This document shows positions 7,829 to 16,739 of a stretch of 46,186 bases of DNA, piece after piece (within the stretch, counting starts at the first letter, position 1; each line of letters opens with the position of its first letter). The notes under the pieces are model-generated. The model ran no database searches and was not told where the DNA came from. It saw nothing but the letters and a program-made list of their open reading frames with translations. Both the position numbers and the translations under genes were made by a program. The DNA is from an uncultured Verrucomicrobiota bacterium (GTDB lineage Bacteria; Verrucomicrobiota; Verrucomicrobiia; Limisphaerales; CAIYYI01). The stretch lies in NCBI GenBank assembly GCA_903930345.1, contig CAIYYI010000141.1, positions 1 to 46,186 on the forward strand, read 5' to 3'.

Positions 7829-9016
7829 TCAAGTGCTGCGCACTCGTTTGCGATACTGGGCGGGTGCCAGGCCCACTTCACGGGCGAAAACCACGCTCAT
7901 GTGGCTGGCGCTGCCAAAACCACAGCGTTCCGCCATGGCCTCCAATGTAAGATCGGTTTCCCGCAGGAATTTCTGGGCCAGCCGGAGTCGAGCCGCGACG
8001 ATTTCATCGTGGATGGACCGTCGCGCCACCTGACGAAAGCGAATCTCCAGGGCGCGACGCGACATCGGAACCAGGCGCAGCACGTCGCCCACCCCGATGG
8101 GCTCGTGCGCATGATCGCGAATGAACTGCAGCGCGCGGGCAATGTTTCGATCCGTGACCGCCCACACCTCGGTGGAGCGTCGAGCCACCACCTCCAGCGG
8201 CTGCACCACCAAGCGCCGCGCCTTCTTGATTCGCCCCGCCATCAGGCTATCGAGCAGGCTGGCGGCTTCGTAGCCTCCCTTCTCGGCATTGAGTGCCACG
8301 CTGGAAAGCGGAGGATCGCACAGCTCGCAGAGCACCTCATCGTCGTCCACGCCGACCACGGCCATTTCATCCGGCACGCTGAGCCCGACCTGAAGGGCGG
8401 CATCGAGCACCTCACGGCCACAGTCATCATTGCACGACATCAACCCCAGCGGCTTGGGTAGCTGCTTCAGCCAGGCTCCCAGGCGCTGCCGATCCTGACT
8501 GAAACGCGCGGTCCGGCTCACCTCGCTCAGGGTGAACACTGGACAGGCATGGTCCCGCGTTCGCATGAGATACTCGGCAAACGCCTGATGCCGCTCCTGC
8601 GACCAGATCCGGTCGCGCACGCCCACAAAAGCAAAGTGTGCGAATCCTCTCTCGAACAAATGCTCGGCTGCCAAGCGCGCGATGGCTTGGGAATCGGGAT
8701 GAATTTCACTCGGCTGAAAGCCGGGCGGCATGCTGGCGACGACCTCGGGTGCCAGATCCAACCCAATCGCCGGAACCCCGGCGGCGGCGATGGCGGCTGC
8801 TACCTTTCGGGACCGCACCCGGGCGATGATGCCCGTCCCGCCCCATTGCTTCATGTTCGGCAACACCTGCTCATGGCCTCGCGGCAAAATGTAAAACGAC
8901 CACGGACCATGCAGTCGCGCGTAGCGGGCCACGCCCGCCAGGAAACTGCGGCCGTACCCACCGGAGGTTTCGATGAGTAACGCCACTCTCGGCTTGTCCA
9001 CACGGCTAGGCGTCAC
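7829..9016 (-). CDS. XylR-family transcriptional regulator (sugar-binding domain plus AraC HTH)
   Basis: At 395 residues the protein matches E. coli XylR (about 392) in length and layout. A periplasmic-binding-protein-like sensor comes first (RVALLIETSGGYGRSFLAGVARYAR, then LMSCNDDCGREVLDAALQVGLSVPDEMAVVGVDDDE, then PPLSSVALN), covering about residues 8-280. An AraC-type double helix-turn-helix follows at about residues 290-392 (PMSRRALEIRFRQ; LTLEAMAERCGFGSASHMSVVFAREVGLAPAQYR). The start is GTG at 9016; a GGAGG seven nt upstream supports it. It lies upstream of the carbohydrate operon on the same strand and likely activates it when an intracellular sugar binds. The family recognises various sugars, so xylose should not be assumed. 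Confidence 0.93.
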   Translation of the reverse strand: MTPSRVDKPRVALLIETSGGYGRSFLAGVARYARLHGPWSFYILPRGHEQVLPNMKQWGGTGIIARVRSRKVAAAIAAAGVPAIGLDLAPEVVASMPPGFQPSEIHPDSQAIARLAAEHLFERGFAHFAFVGVRDRIWSQERHQAFAEYLMRTRDHACPVFTLSEVSRTARFSQDRQRLGAWLKQLPKPLGLMSCNDDCGREVLDAALQVGLSVPDEMAVVGVDDDEVLCELCDPPLSSVALNAEKGGYEAASLLDSLMAGRIKKARRLVVQPLEVVARRSTEVWAVTDRNIARALQFIRDHAHEPIGVGDVLRLVPMSRRALEIRFRQVARRSIHDEIVAARLRLAQKFLRETDLTLEAMAERCGFGSASHMSVVFAREVGLAPAQYRKRVRST

Positions 9017-9499
9017 TTGACGGCCTCCGCGAAAAGAATACCGAGCGCCGCGTCAACGAGTGACAGACTTTTTCGACAAATGAGTTCCATGGGCTTTACG
9101 GGTTCACACTACGCACAACCGCCTCCCAAAGCGACTCCAATATTACCATCGACGGTCTTCGCCTCTCCGGGCCGTATGGACCTGCCTTTTCCCGGCGCGC
9201 ACCGAAACCGGGTGCTAAAATGTGACAAAAAGCGACACACCAGGCCCTGAAACCAGGCGAAAACCCGCCGATTTGCTCCAGTGCCCCGAATTCCAGCTGG
9301 CACTTTTCATGGCGTCTGGCGTGAAACCTAATCCGGTTTACCAAAACACCGCCCCCGTCTTCTTCGTGACTGAGTGGCTTCGTGTGGAATCCACCCCGGT
9401 CCCGTCTCCGATTCGCTTGTCCAGCATTCGCTTGTCAAAAAGTCCCCGGTTCCGCGATGCGCATTGTCTTGCTGTAGTCAGTAGTCCTTCCCCAGCCTT

Positions 9500-9524
9500 C
9501 AACCATCAACGATCAACCATCAAC
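9500..9524. repeat. Direct repeat CAACCATCAAC x2
   Basis: The 11-mer CAACCATCAAC occurs at 9500-9510 and again at 9514-9524, separated by GAT. A related CCTTCAACC word lies nearby at about 9560-9568. It belongs to the repeat-rich gene-free region. Confidence 0.8.
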
Positions 9525-9773
9525 AATTTCAGCGGTTTCGCCATCCGCATTCACCTTGAACCTTCAACCTCTGCAACTTTTTCAACGGCTCCCATCTGCA
9601 ATGAATTTGCCGTAAGAGAACACATAGACCGCAAAAATGAAAATGATGAGTACTGTTCCTTTGTGCTCCTTGGTTTCTTTCGCGGCTAATCCCGGTTTTG
9701 TATTTGGTTTGTCCCGCAAAATCCACCCCCACCAGGTCACCCGTGCAAACTCCTGGGCCACAAATCACTCCCC

Positions 9774-9840
9774 AATTCGCGTCATTCGTTTAATTCGTCA
9801 ATTCGTGGTCAATCACACTTTCCCCATCTTCTTCGTGGCT
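9774..9840. repeat. ATTCG words at 8-9 nt spacing, then TTCGTGG copies
   Basis: ATTCG recurs at 9775, 9784, 9793 and 9801, giving spacings of 9, 9 and 8 nt. The last copy reads AATTCGTGG, and TTCTTCGTGGC follows near 9829-9839. A similar run of CCTTTGTG / CCTTGGT / CTTTCGCGG lies near 9658-9687. This is a degenerate tandem repeat rather than coding sequence. From memory, similar AATTCGTG- and CTTTGTG-type strings recur in intergenic DNA of several environmental phyla; I cannot check that here. Confidence 0.7.
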
Positions 9841-10081
9841 TCGCGCGTGAACCCTCTTCCGCGTTTCCGATCTCGGCGGGGTGGGCGCTGACTCCCAGCG
9901 ATTCAACCGGGCTGGTTTCTCCAGCAACTCCAGGATGCCCTGAGCACAATGGACGCGGCCGCGCCGTGCATCGCCTCTCTGTTGCAACACGCCCCTTTAC
10001 GGTTCCACTGGAGCCCTGAATTGCTGTTGGCACTGTTCTTGTAGAACGACGAATAATCTGCCTCAAACCGTCAACCGCCCA

Positions 10082-10963
10082 TCATCGGCCAATGATCGCC
10101 AGAATGATGGCAGCGACCATCACCCCCGCCCCGCACAAACGACGACGCATGGCTGAGGAACCCTGGCGACCCTCCTGATTTCCCACCCAGTGACCCACCC
10201 ACAAAACCGCCAGAACACTCCACAAACCGCGCGAACTGTAAACAATGTTCACGGCGGTGGCATCCCCCCAGGTTGCCACTGTGGTTATAAGCACAAGTGA
10301 TTGGAGCGCAATCAACAATGCCCCGCCCATCAGCCAGGGCCAGGCCGGTCGCGGCACCCGGCCCAGGGGTTGGCTGAAGAGCGGCAAATAGGCCAGGGAC
10401 AAGACCGCCACGCAAGCGAACACCAGCGGCAGAAAACTGCCCGCGCCCCAGGTGGGCGACCAGCGTTGGGTCAGAACATCAAAGGCGGCAAAACAGAGTG
10501 CCGCCACGACCGATCCCAAAATCGTCATTCCCACATGCCTTCCTCCGCGTCGGCCACTGCTGTTCAACAACGCGATGGCCAGAGCACTCAAGGCGGAGGA
10601 TACCCACAGTTCCGCCGAGGGTGCCTGCGCCAGCCAGCAACTGGAGAGCAGAGCGACCAGCACGGTTTTGAGCCCGAGCACAGGCGTGGCAATGGAAACA
10701 TCCCCCCGGCTCAGGGCCAGAAAAGCCAGCGTTTGCCCCGCCATGAACAACAGGCCCGTGACCAGCGGTTGCCACAGAAGGGTCCATGAGGGGGGATGCT
10801 GATCCAGGGCCAGCAGGGGCAGAAAGCAAAAGGCGGTGGTGACATTCGAGACAAACGAGGTGCGCCAGACCCCCACGCCCCAGTCGCCGGAGCGCTTGAC
10901 CAGCAAAGCGCCCGCCACATAGAGGAGGCTGCTCAGCAACGGCCAAACAAGATGCATGCGCAT
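10082..10963 (-). CDS. DMT-superfamily (EamA-like) membrane transporter
   Basis: The protein of about 293 residues has roughly ten hydrophobic helices in two repeats, as in drug/metabolite transporters. They run from MHLVWPLLSSLLYVAGALLVKR through LFMAGQTLAFLALSRGDVSIATPVLGLKTVLVALLS to a last helix GAGVMVAAIILAIIGR. The segment GDVSIATPVLGLK resembles the fourth helix of EamA repeats. I place the start at the ATG at 10963 (MRMHLVW), because the open frame continues to 11071 with a non-membrane Ala/Gly-rich stretch that does not look like family sequence; 10957 is also possible. The substrate cannot be told. It diverges from lysS across about 213 nt. Confidence 0.82.
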   Translation of the reverse strand: MRMHLVWPLLSSLLYVAGALLVKRSGDWGVGVWRTSFVSNVTTAFCFLPLLALDQHPPSWTLLWQPLVTGLLFMAGQTLAFLALSRGDVSIATPVLGLKTVLVALLSSCWLAQAPSAELWVSSALSALAIALLNSSGRRGGRHVGMTILGSVVAALCFAAFDVLTQRWSPTWGAGSFLPLVFACVAVLSLAYLPLFSQPLGRVPRPAWPWLMGGALLIALQSLVLITTVATWGDATAVNIVYSSRGLWSVLAVLWVGHWVGNQEGRQGSSAMRRRLCGAGVMVAAIILAIIGR

Positions 10964-11092
10964 GCCGCCAGTGAACCCGGTGGCGCACCGAATGCAAGCC
11001 CCCAGATGAACAACCGCTTGCCCCGCAGCCACTCGGGCCGATGCGCCGGGGGCCGCCAAACGCCCTCCCAAACGGCCGCCCCTCCATCGTGG

Positions 11093-11131
11093 CAGGCGGT
11101 CCCCGCAAAAAAAGTTCTTTTTTGCCCGCTG
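11093..11131. other. A/T-stemmed hairpin in the lysS leader
   Basis: GCAAAAAA (11105-11112) pairs with TTTTTTGC (11118-11125) across the loop AAGTTC core, and outer arms CAG-g-CGG (11093-11099) and CCGCTG (11126-11131) extend it. It sits 45 nt upstream of the lysS GTG, between divergent genes. It could be a terminator-like or leader structure; its role is unknown. Confidence 0.4.
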
Positions 11132-11176
11132 GATTTCGATTAGCTTGCAGCCCCTGTTTAACGAAAGCGATCACCA

Positions 11177-13048
11177 GTGTCCACGAATCCTTTATTTGAA
11201 ATTCGGAAAATCCGGGTGGAAAAAGCGGAAGCGCTTCGCGCCCGCAACATCAACCCATTCCCCTCCTGCAGCCACCGCACGCACTATGCGGGTGTGGTGC
11301 TGGCGGACTTTGAAACGTTGAAGGATCAGACCGTCACCGTCGCCGGACGGCTGATGTCTTTCCGCAAACAAGGCGCCCTGGCCTTTGCCCATGTGCAGGA
11401 CCAGACCGGGCGCATCCAGTTGTTCATGCGGCGCAACCTGGTGCAGGTGGCGGACCCGGCGCTGGGCAACCTGGGCTACGCGGACCTGAACCTGACCGAT
11501 CTGGGCGACATCATCGAGGCCTCGGGCAAGGTGGTGCGGACGGAGCGCGGGGAAATCAGCATTCTGGTGGAATCGATCCGCATGCTGACCAAGGCGGTGC
11601 GACCGTTGCCGGACCAGTGGTCCGGGCTGAAGGATCGGGAGCAGATTTTGCGCAAGCGCTATCTGGACACCACCCTGGTGCCCGAGCACCGCGAACGGTT
11701 CGCCGGCATCTCCAAAATGATCGCGGCCGTGCGCGAGTTCCTGAATGGGAGGGGCTTCCTGGAGTTTCAAACCCCGGTCATCCAGCCGCAGTACGGCGGC
11801 GGCACGGCCAAGCCGTTCAAAACCCACGTCAACGCCCTTGGCTGCGAGATGTACCTGGCCATCTCCCATGAGCTGTACCTGAAGCGCCTGGTGGCGGCCG
11901 GCTTCGACAAGGTCTATACCATCGGCCGGTACTTCCGCAACGAGGGCATTGACCGCAGCCATCATCCGGAATTCTCCATGGTCGAGACCATGACCGCCTA
12001 CGAGAATTACGAGTACAACATGAACCTGGTGGAGGAAATGTTCCGGCATGTGGCTATCCGCGCCTTTGGCCGGACGGTGTTCAAGGTGCGCGGGCATGAG
12101 ATTGATTTCAGCAAGCCGTGGCGGCGGGTCAGCATGCTGGAGGCGGTGTTGCAGCAGACCGGCGCTGATTTTCGCCAACTGCAATCCCCGGAGGAGGCCA
12201 ACGCCAAACTGGCGCAACTGGGCATCCACGAAGCCCAACCCTCCATCGGGGAGGCCCTCGTCAAGGCCTTTGAGGTGACGGTGGAACCAACCCTGATCCA
12301 GCCCACCATGGTCTTTGGCCACCCGGTGGAAATCTCGCCGCTGGCCAAACCGATGGAAACCGACCCCCGCTACGTGGAACGGTTCGAGATCTTCATCGCG
12401 GGCATGGAATGCGGCGACAACTGGTCCGAGCAAAACGACCCCATTCACCTGATGCAGACCTGGCAAAAGTCGTACCGGGCGGAGGAGCGGGACACGGGCA
12501 AGTTCCACACCCTGGATTTTGATTTCATCGAGGCGCTGGAGTATGGCCTGCCGCCCACCACGGGCATCGGGCCCGGCCTGGAGCGCATGGCGATGATCTT
12601 CACGGAGCAGGAGAACATTGATGATGTGATCTTCTTCCCGCTGATGCGCCCCTCGGTCTCCTCCTTCAACGCGGCCCTTTACGGGGTGCAGGAAGCCAGC
12701 ACCGGCCCGGTGGAGGATCTGGCGGTCACCGCGGAGGAATTCGCCAGCCTGCTGGCGGAAGGTTCCCTGAAGGCGGGCACGACCCATCTGACGGTCAAGC
12801 CGAAGCTGCATATCTGGGCCACGGCCACCGGCAAATGGCGGATTTCCGGAGCAGTGGAAATTGAAAGTTTCCTCGCCAACGGAGTGGTTCGGGTAACGGG
12901 CTACACACGTCTTTCAGACACGGCCACCACCACGGTTGCCGAACATGCCGCCCTGATCGCCTGGATTGAGAAACACGTCGCCGCCCCGGTGCGGCAGAGT
13001 TCAGCGGCGACGAAAGTCACCATCAGCACCGGTGGCGAGGGCCAGTAA
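11177..13048 (+). CDS. lysS: Lysyl-tRNA synthetase, class II, with a C-terminal extension
   Basis: The enzyme charges tRNA-Lys with lysine in the cytoplasm. It has the N-terminal OB-fold anticodon-binding domain (VTVAGRLMSFRKQGALAFAHVQD, about residues 55-150) and the three class II motifs: motif 1 (FLEFQTPVIQPQYGGGTAKPF), motif 2 (FRNEGIDRSHHPEF, about residues 253-266) and motif 3 (GIGPGLERMAMIF, about 462-474). The start is GTG at 11177 (STNPLFEIRKIRVEKAEALRARNINPFPS, a usual LysRS opening). LysRS normally ends shortly after FFPLMRP, here near residue 491; this protein continues for about 130 residues, including TVKPKLHIWATATGKW and VIESFLANGVVRVTGYTRLSD-like strands and a helix AEHAALIAWIEKHV. 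I do not recognise the extra domain. A strong terminator follows. Confidence 0.97.
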   Translation: MSTNPLFEIRKIRVEKAEALRARNINPFPSCSHRTHYAGVVLADFETLKDQTVTVAGRLMSFRKQGALAFAHVQDQTGRIQLFMRRNLVQVADPALGNLGYADLNLTDLGDIIEASGKVVRTERGEISILVESIRMLTKAVRPLPDQWSGLKDREQILRKRYLDTTLVPEHRERFAGISKMIAAVREFLNGRGFLEFQTPVIQPQYGGGTAKPFKTHVNALGCEMYLAISHELYLKRLVAAGFDKVYTIGRYFRNEGIDRSHHPEFSMVETMTAYENYEYNMNLVEEMFRHVAIRAFGRTVFKVRGHEIDFSKPWRRVSMLEAVLQQTGADFRQLQSPEEANAKLAQLGIHEAQPSIGEALVKAFEVTVEPTLIQPTMVFGHPVEISPLAKPMETDPRYVERFEIFIAGMECGDNWSEQNDPIHLMQTWQKSYRAEERDTGKFHTLDFDFIEALEYGLPPTTGIGPGLERMAMIFTEQENIDDVIFFPLMRPSVSSFNAALYGVQEASTGPVEDLAVTAEEFASLLAEGSLKAGTTHLTVKPKLHIWATATGKWRISGAVEIESFLANGVVRVTGYTRLSDTATTTVAEHAALIAWIEKHVAAPVRQSSAATKVTISTGGEGQ

Positions 13049-13078
13049 AAACGACCTCCAATCTGACTTGCAGGCAGA

Positions 13079-13115
13079 AGAGCCCGGACCTGGCAAACGG
13101 TTCGGGCTCTTTTTG
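13079..13115 (+). terminator. Rho-independent terminator of lysS
   Basis: AGAGCCCGGACC (13079-13090) pairs with GGTTCGGGCTCT (13099-13110) as 12 bp with one G-U, around an 8-nt loop, followed by TTTTT (13111-13115). It lies 30 nt after the lysS stop and between convergent genes; only the plus-strand direction has a T-tract. Confidence 0.93.
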
Positions 13116-13129
13116 TGCGACCGGGTGAC

Positions 13130-13765
13130 TCACCCCTTGGGCGGATTCTGGTGTTCGGGGAAATGGATATGGGTGCATTCCGGGCAGATCCCATGCGTGA
13201 AGTTCGCATGGCTCCGATTGCGGATGTAAACCTCCACAAATTCCCAGCCGCCGGTGGCATTGCGGATTTTTTTGCAGTAGGCGCAGATCGGCAACAACCC
13301 GGAGAGCGTCTTGACGTTCGCGAGCGCCTCCTCCAATTCCTGGTTTTTCTTTTTCAGGCTTTTTTGCAGGCGCACCAGCGTGATGTGCGTGTGCACACGG
13401 GCCAGAAGTTCCTTGGAACGGAAGGGTTTGGTGACAAAATCCGCCGCCCCCAACTCAAAGCCTCTGACAATGTCATCCGTCTCCGTTTTGGCGGTGAGAA
13501 AAATCACCGGAATATCGCTGACGGCGGGATCCGCCTTGATTCGGCGGCAGACTTCAAAGCCATCCATCTCCGGCATCATGATATCCAGGAGAATCAAATC
13601 TGGCTTCACCTTGGGCAGCAAATCAAAAACCAGTGCGCCCTTGTGGGCCACCGCCACGCGGTACTTGGCATCAATCAAAATCGTGCCCAGAACCTGGACG
13701 TTCTTGGGATTGTCCTCCACGATGAGTAGGGTGGCCGGGACCGGTTGGGTTTCGTTCATGGGCAT
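13130..13765 (-). CDS. Response regulator with C-terminal Cys4 (putative zinc) output motif
   Basis: This protein of about 211 residues starts with a receiver domain (TLLIVEDNPKNVQVLGTIL; phospho-acceptor D61 in LILLDIMMPEMDG; T/K switch residues in IFLTAKTE and FVTKPF). A coiled coil follows (LVRLQKSLKKKNQELEEALANVKTLSGL), then CAYCKKIRNATGGWEFVE and HGICPEC. The two CxxC pairs could bind a metal; this short module follows receiver or PAS domains in many environmental bacteria. No DNA-binding domain is present, so output is probably protein-protein or an unknown signal. The start is the ATG at 13765 or 13759; longer frames overlap the kinase. It lies 25 nt downstream of the hybrid kinase and is its likely partner. 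Confidence 0.88.
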   Translation of the reverse strand: MPMNETQPVPATLLIVEDNPKNVQVLGTILIDAKYRVAVAHKGALVFDLLPKVKPDLILLDIMMPEMDGFEVCRRIKADPAVSDIPVIFLTAKTETDDIVRGFELGAADFVTKPFRSKELLARVHTHITLVRLQKSLKKKNQELEEALANVKTLSGLLPICAYCKKIRNATGGWEFVEVYIRNRSHANFTHGICPECTHIHFPEHQNPPKG

Positions 13766-13790
13766 GGGTGGCTGGGGGTTGTGTCCGCTG

Positions 13791-16520
13791 TCATTTGCGC
13801 GCCAGAAATTGGGGGAATTGGGCCAGGGTGTCCTCCATGGCGGCCATGTCAAAAAGCACCGCCTCATGGCGCAGCTTATCCGCCCAGGCCGCCAGTTCCC
13901 GGTCCTGATGCATGGCGGCAATGGCGATGGTTTGCTCCGCAAAATCAACGACCTGGTTGACAATGGTGGTGTTTTTCACCTCGGCCCACATCGGCATCAG
14001 CTCATTTTCCAGGCGCTGCCGCAATCCGTCGGCATCGATCCGATCATGGGCCGTGGCCTCACAGCAGGACGCCTCTGGCAGCACCCGGTCCGCCACCACC
14101 GGCTCGGCAGTGGTGTGCTTGAGAAACCGGGCCAGCACCCTGATCAGATCCGCCCGGGTAATGGGCTTGCGCATAAACCCCTCACAGATCAAGCGGAGTT
14201 TGTCCTCCTCCAGCTTCATGGTCGAGGCGGTGACCGCCACAATGGGGATGGCAGACGTCTCAGGGGCATCCTTGAGCAAACGGCTGGCCTGAATGCCGTC
14301 CATGACGGGCATCTTGATGTCCATCAGGATCAAGGCCGGCTGGCAGGTGCGGGCCCGCTCCACCGCCTCGCGGCCATCCCGCGCCTCCACAATGTCAAAC
14401 TTGTACTGCTCAAGAAACCCCTTGATCAACTCCCGATTCAGGGCCACATCCTCCGCCACCAGGATGGTGGCCGGCTCGAAAACAATGGTGGCAAGGGAGT
14501 CCGAAGGCTCATGCGGATGAAGTTCAGCCAGCGCGGCCTCCTCGACCTGGTGGAGCGTGATGCGGAAGACCGAGCCACGCCCCACGGTGCTTTCGACAGA
14601 GATCAGCCCGCCCATCAACTCGACCAGGCGTTTGCTGATGGCCAAACCCAGGCCGGTGCCGCCATATTTGGCGTGGCTTTGACCCTCCTGCTGTTCAAAG
14701 GCGCCGAAGATTTGCTCAAGCTGGCCGGAAGGAATCCCCATGCCTGAATCATGCACCTCAAAGACGATTTGCAGACCACCGTCGGCCGCCACCTCCGCCA
14801 CGCGGGCGACCACCCGCACAAAACCATGCGCGGTGAACTTGATGGCGTTGCCCACCAGGTTGAGCAACACCTGTCGCAAGCGCGCCTCATCGAGGACAAC
14901 GGCCCGGGGAAAGTTCTCCGCCACCTCGGTGGTGTAGGTCAGCCCCTGCTCCTCCACCTTGCGGGAAAAAACGGCCGCGATTTCCTGGAGGACGGTGCGC
15001 GGGTCGGTGGGGGACAGCTCAAGCCGCATCTTGCCCGCCTCCACCTTGCTCAAGTCGAGCACATCATTGATCAGGTTCAGCAGGGATTTGCCGCTGCTGT
15101 GAATCGCCTGGACGTATTCCCGGTGGCGGGAGTCCTGCACCTTGGCGGAAAGAATCTCCGAGAAACCGAGAATCGCGTTCATCGGGGTGCGGATCTCATG
15201 GGACATGTTGGCGAGGAACTCGCTCTTGGCCTGGCTGGCCTGCTGCGCCGCCAGCTCGGCCTTCTGCCGTTCCCCGACCTCCTTCTCCAGCGCCGACGTG
15301 CGCTCCCTCACCCGTTGTTCCAATTCCTCGCTGTGGCGCCTCAGTTCGCGCGTGTTGCTTTCAATCGTGTCGAGCATGGCGTTGAACGTGCGCGCCAGCG
15401 CGCCAATCTCATCCTCCCGGAAGCGGGCCGCACGCACCGAATAATCCCCGGCCGCCACGGATTTGGCCGTGCCCGCCAAATGCCCCAAGGGGGTGAGGAT
15501 GGTGCGGTTGATAAGCACGGAGAGCGCCAGCACGAGCACCCCCAGGGAAAGGAGCGCCACGAGCGCCAGCGGCGCGAATTCAGCAAAACCCACCGCCTGG
15601 GACAAATCAATCAGGGAGACCAGATACCAGTCAATTTGCGGCAGGTAGGCCACGGTGACCAGGCGTTGCTGATGCTCTATGTCCAGGTGCAGGGTGGCCG
15701 TGGTTTCCGGCGCCTTTTTGAGCGCGGCAAAGGCCCGGACCAGTTCCTCCCGCTGGCCGGCATCGGGCATGAGCCGGAAAATCGTGCTCCGGTCCTGCTC
15801 CCGCTTGGAGAGAGTGTTTTGATCAATCAAGGCGGCGTTGGCATGGGCTTGGATGGCGCCGGAGGGATCCACCAAAATGGGCGTCACGGCTTTGTTCCGG
15901 GTGTCCAGGAGGCGGGTGATGAACGCGTCCATCTTCAGCGCGGTGCCGGAAATGGCCACCCGGTTGGTGCCGCTGTAAACCACCGTGTTGACAAACACCA
16001 TCACCTGGCCGCGAACCGCGTGCCGGTCCACGTTCAGGTGCATCCGATCCACATCCTTAAGGGTGGCGTAAAACCAGGCATCCTTGGGGTTGGCCGGGGA
16101 CAGGGTGTACGCCGGCTGATCCCACCTGGATCCGGTGGAACCGTCGCAAAAATAATAACTGCCGGAACGATGAATGGCGAAGAAGCTGATCCGGTCGTGA
16201 AACTCGCGCCGAAAGGTTTCCAGGATATCCAGAGCGGCAGTCTTCCGCTGCGGATTCTGCTCATCCCCGGCCCAGGCGGCCAAAGCGGGCATGCGCACGA
16301 GCGTTTGACTGAGGGAAACCTCGCGCTCCAAGGGGGCCATAATGCGCCCTTTTTCGCGCAAAGTGTACTGCTCGGCAAAGTCTGAGCCGATATTTTGCAG
16401 GACCAGGCGCAGGGTCAGGTAAAACAGCCCGGCGGCAACCACGCTGATACAAGCAGTCACCACCACGGTCCAGCGAATGAACCGTGCGCGAATCCCCTGA
16501 AAATAGCCTTTGGTTTTCAT
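13791..16520 (-). CDS. Membrane hybrid sensor histidine kinase (Cache-HAMP-HisKA-HATPase-REC)
   Basis: This protein of about 909 residues has an N-terminal membrane helix ([24 protein letters not shown]), an extracytoplasmic Cache-like sensor of about 270 residues ([21 protein letters not shown] and [20 protein letters not shown] are typical), and a second helix ([23 protein letters not shown]). HAMP and coiled coil, a HisKA box ([10 protein letters not shown]441), HATPase motifs ([25 protein letters not shown]) and a receiver domain (D734 in [13 protein letters not shown]) follow. The last ~90 residues ([20 protein letters not shown]) look like a phosphotransfer helix bundle without the usual AHxLKG histidine. 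The start at 16520 (MKTKGYFQG) has GGGTGA just upstream; an in-frame ATG at 16535 is the alternative. It pairs with the regulator 25 nt downstream. Confidence 0.94.
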   Translation of the reverse strand: MKTKGYFQGIRARFIRWTVVVTACISVVAAGLFYLTLRLVLQNIGSDFAEQYTLREKGRIMAPLEREVSLSQTLVRMPALAAWAGDEQNPQRKTAALDILETFRREFHDRISFFAIHRSGSYYFCDGSTGSRWDQPAYTLSPANPKDAWFYATLKDVDRMHLNVDRHAVRGQVMVFVNTVVYSGTNRVAISGTALKMDAFITRLLDTRNKAVTPILVDPSGAIQAHANAALIDQNTLSKREQDRSTIFRLMPDAGQREELVRAFAALKKAPETTATLHLDIEHQQRLVTVAYLPQIDWYLVSLIDLSQAVGFAEFAPLALVALLSLGVLVLALSVLINRTILTPLGHLAGTAKSVAAGDYSVRAARFREDEIGALARTFNAMLDTIESNTRELRRHSEELEQRVRERTSALEKEVGERQKAELAAQQASQAKSEFLANMSHEIRTPMNAILGFSEILSAKVQDSRHREYVQAIHSSGKSLLNLINDVLDLSKVEAGKMRLELSPTDPRTVLQEIAAVFSRKVEEQGLTYTTEVAENFPRAVVLDEARLRQVLLNLVGNAIKFTAHGFVRVVARVAEVAADGGLQIVFEVHDSGMGIPSGQLEQIFGAFEQQEGQSHAKYGGTGLGLAISKRLVELMGGLISVESTVGRGSVFRITLHQVEEAALAELHPHEPSDSLATIVFEPATILVAEDVALNRELIKGFLEQYKFDIVEARDGREAVERARTCQPALILMDIKMPVMDGIQASRLLKDAPETSAIPIVAVTASTMKLEEDKLRLICEGFMRKPITRADLIRVLARFLKHTTAEPVVADRVLPEASCCEATAHDRIDADGLRQRLENELMPMWAEVKNTTIVNQVVDFAEQTIAIAAMHQDRELAAWADKLRHEAVLFDMAAMEDTLAQFPQFLARK

Positions 16521-16712
16521 TGTCACCCAAGCCAAGGGCCCGCGATTAACCTACCAGTCTTCCGGACCAAACCCAACCGGCCCTAAAATGGCGATTTCGA
16601 CTGCGCGGGCACTTTTGTCCAATCTCCTCGGAAGGTCAAGCTTGCGAACCGGGTTCAACGACGGACACACAACGGAAAAATATTTTTCTTCTGGCTTTTT
16701 GGAAAACGGGTG

Positions 16713-16718
16713 TATAAT
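16713..16718 (+). promoter_or_regulatory. Candidate -10 box TATAAT
   Basis: A consensus TATAAT lies in an otherwise GC-rich stretch, 22 nt upstream of a structured RNA candidate. The -35 region (about 16690-16695) is poor. A start of transcription near 16725 would put the structured element at the 5' end of a leader for the small ORF at 17015. Confidence 0.4.
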
Positions 16719-16739
16719 CCGGCGCGTATGGTTAATAAC

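Larger units (their letters stand above)
9017..10081. other. Gene-free kilobase with degenerate intergenic repeats
   Basis: No credible gene is seen on either strand over this kilobase, between the XylR-like start and the end of the DMT permease. The sequence is less GC-rich than the flanking genes and is full of short degenerate words such as TTCGTG, ATTCG, CCTTTGTG and CAACC. Small open frames here arise from the repeats. The part next to 9017 should hold the promoter of the regulator gene. Base composition and word use are unlike the rest of the window. Confidence 0.7.

Noticed and set aside
9637-9891. 84-residue plus-strand frame in the repeat region
   Set aside because: Its residues (IRVIRLIRQFVV) are produced by the ATTCG repeats; no start signal or family likeness.
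9017-10081. CRISPR array in the repeat region
   Set aside because: Repeats are short, degenerate and irregular, with no constant repeat-spacer pattern and no cas genes.
11192-12811. 539-residue minus-strand frame over lysS
   Set aside because: Complementary shadow typical of high-GC genes; lysS motifs are intact on the plus strand.
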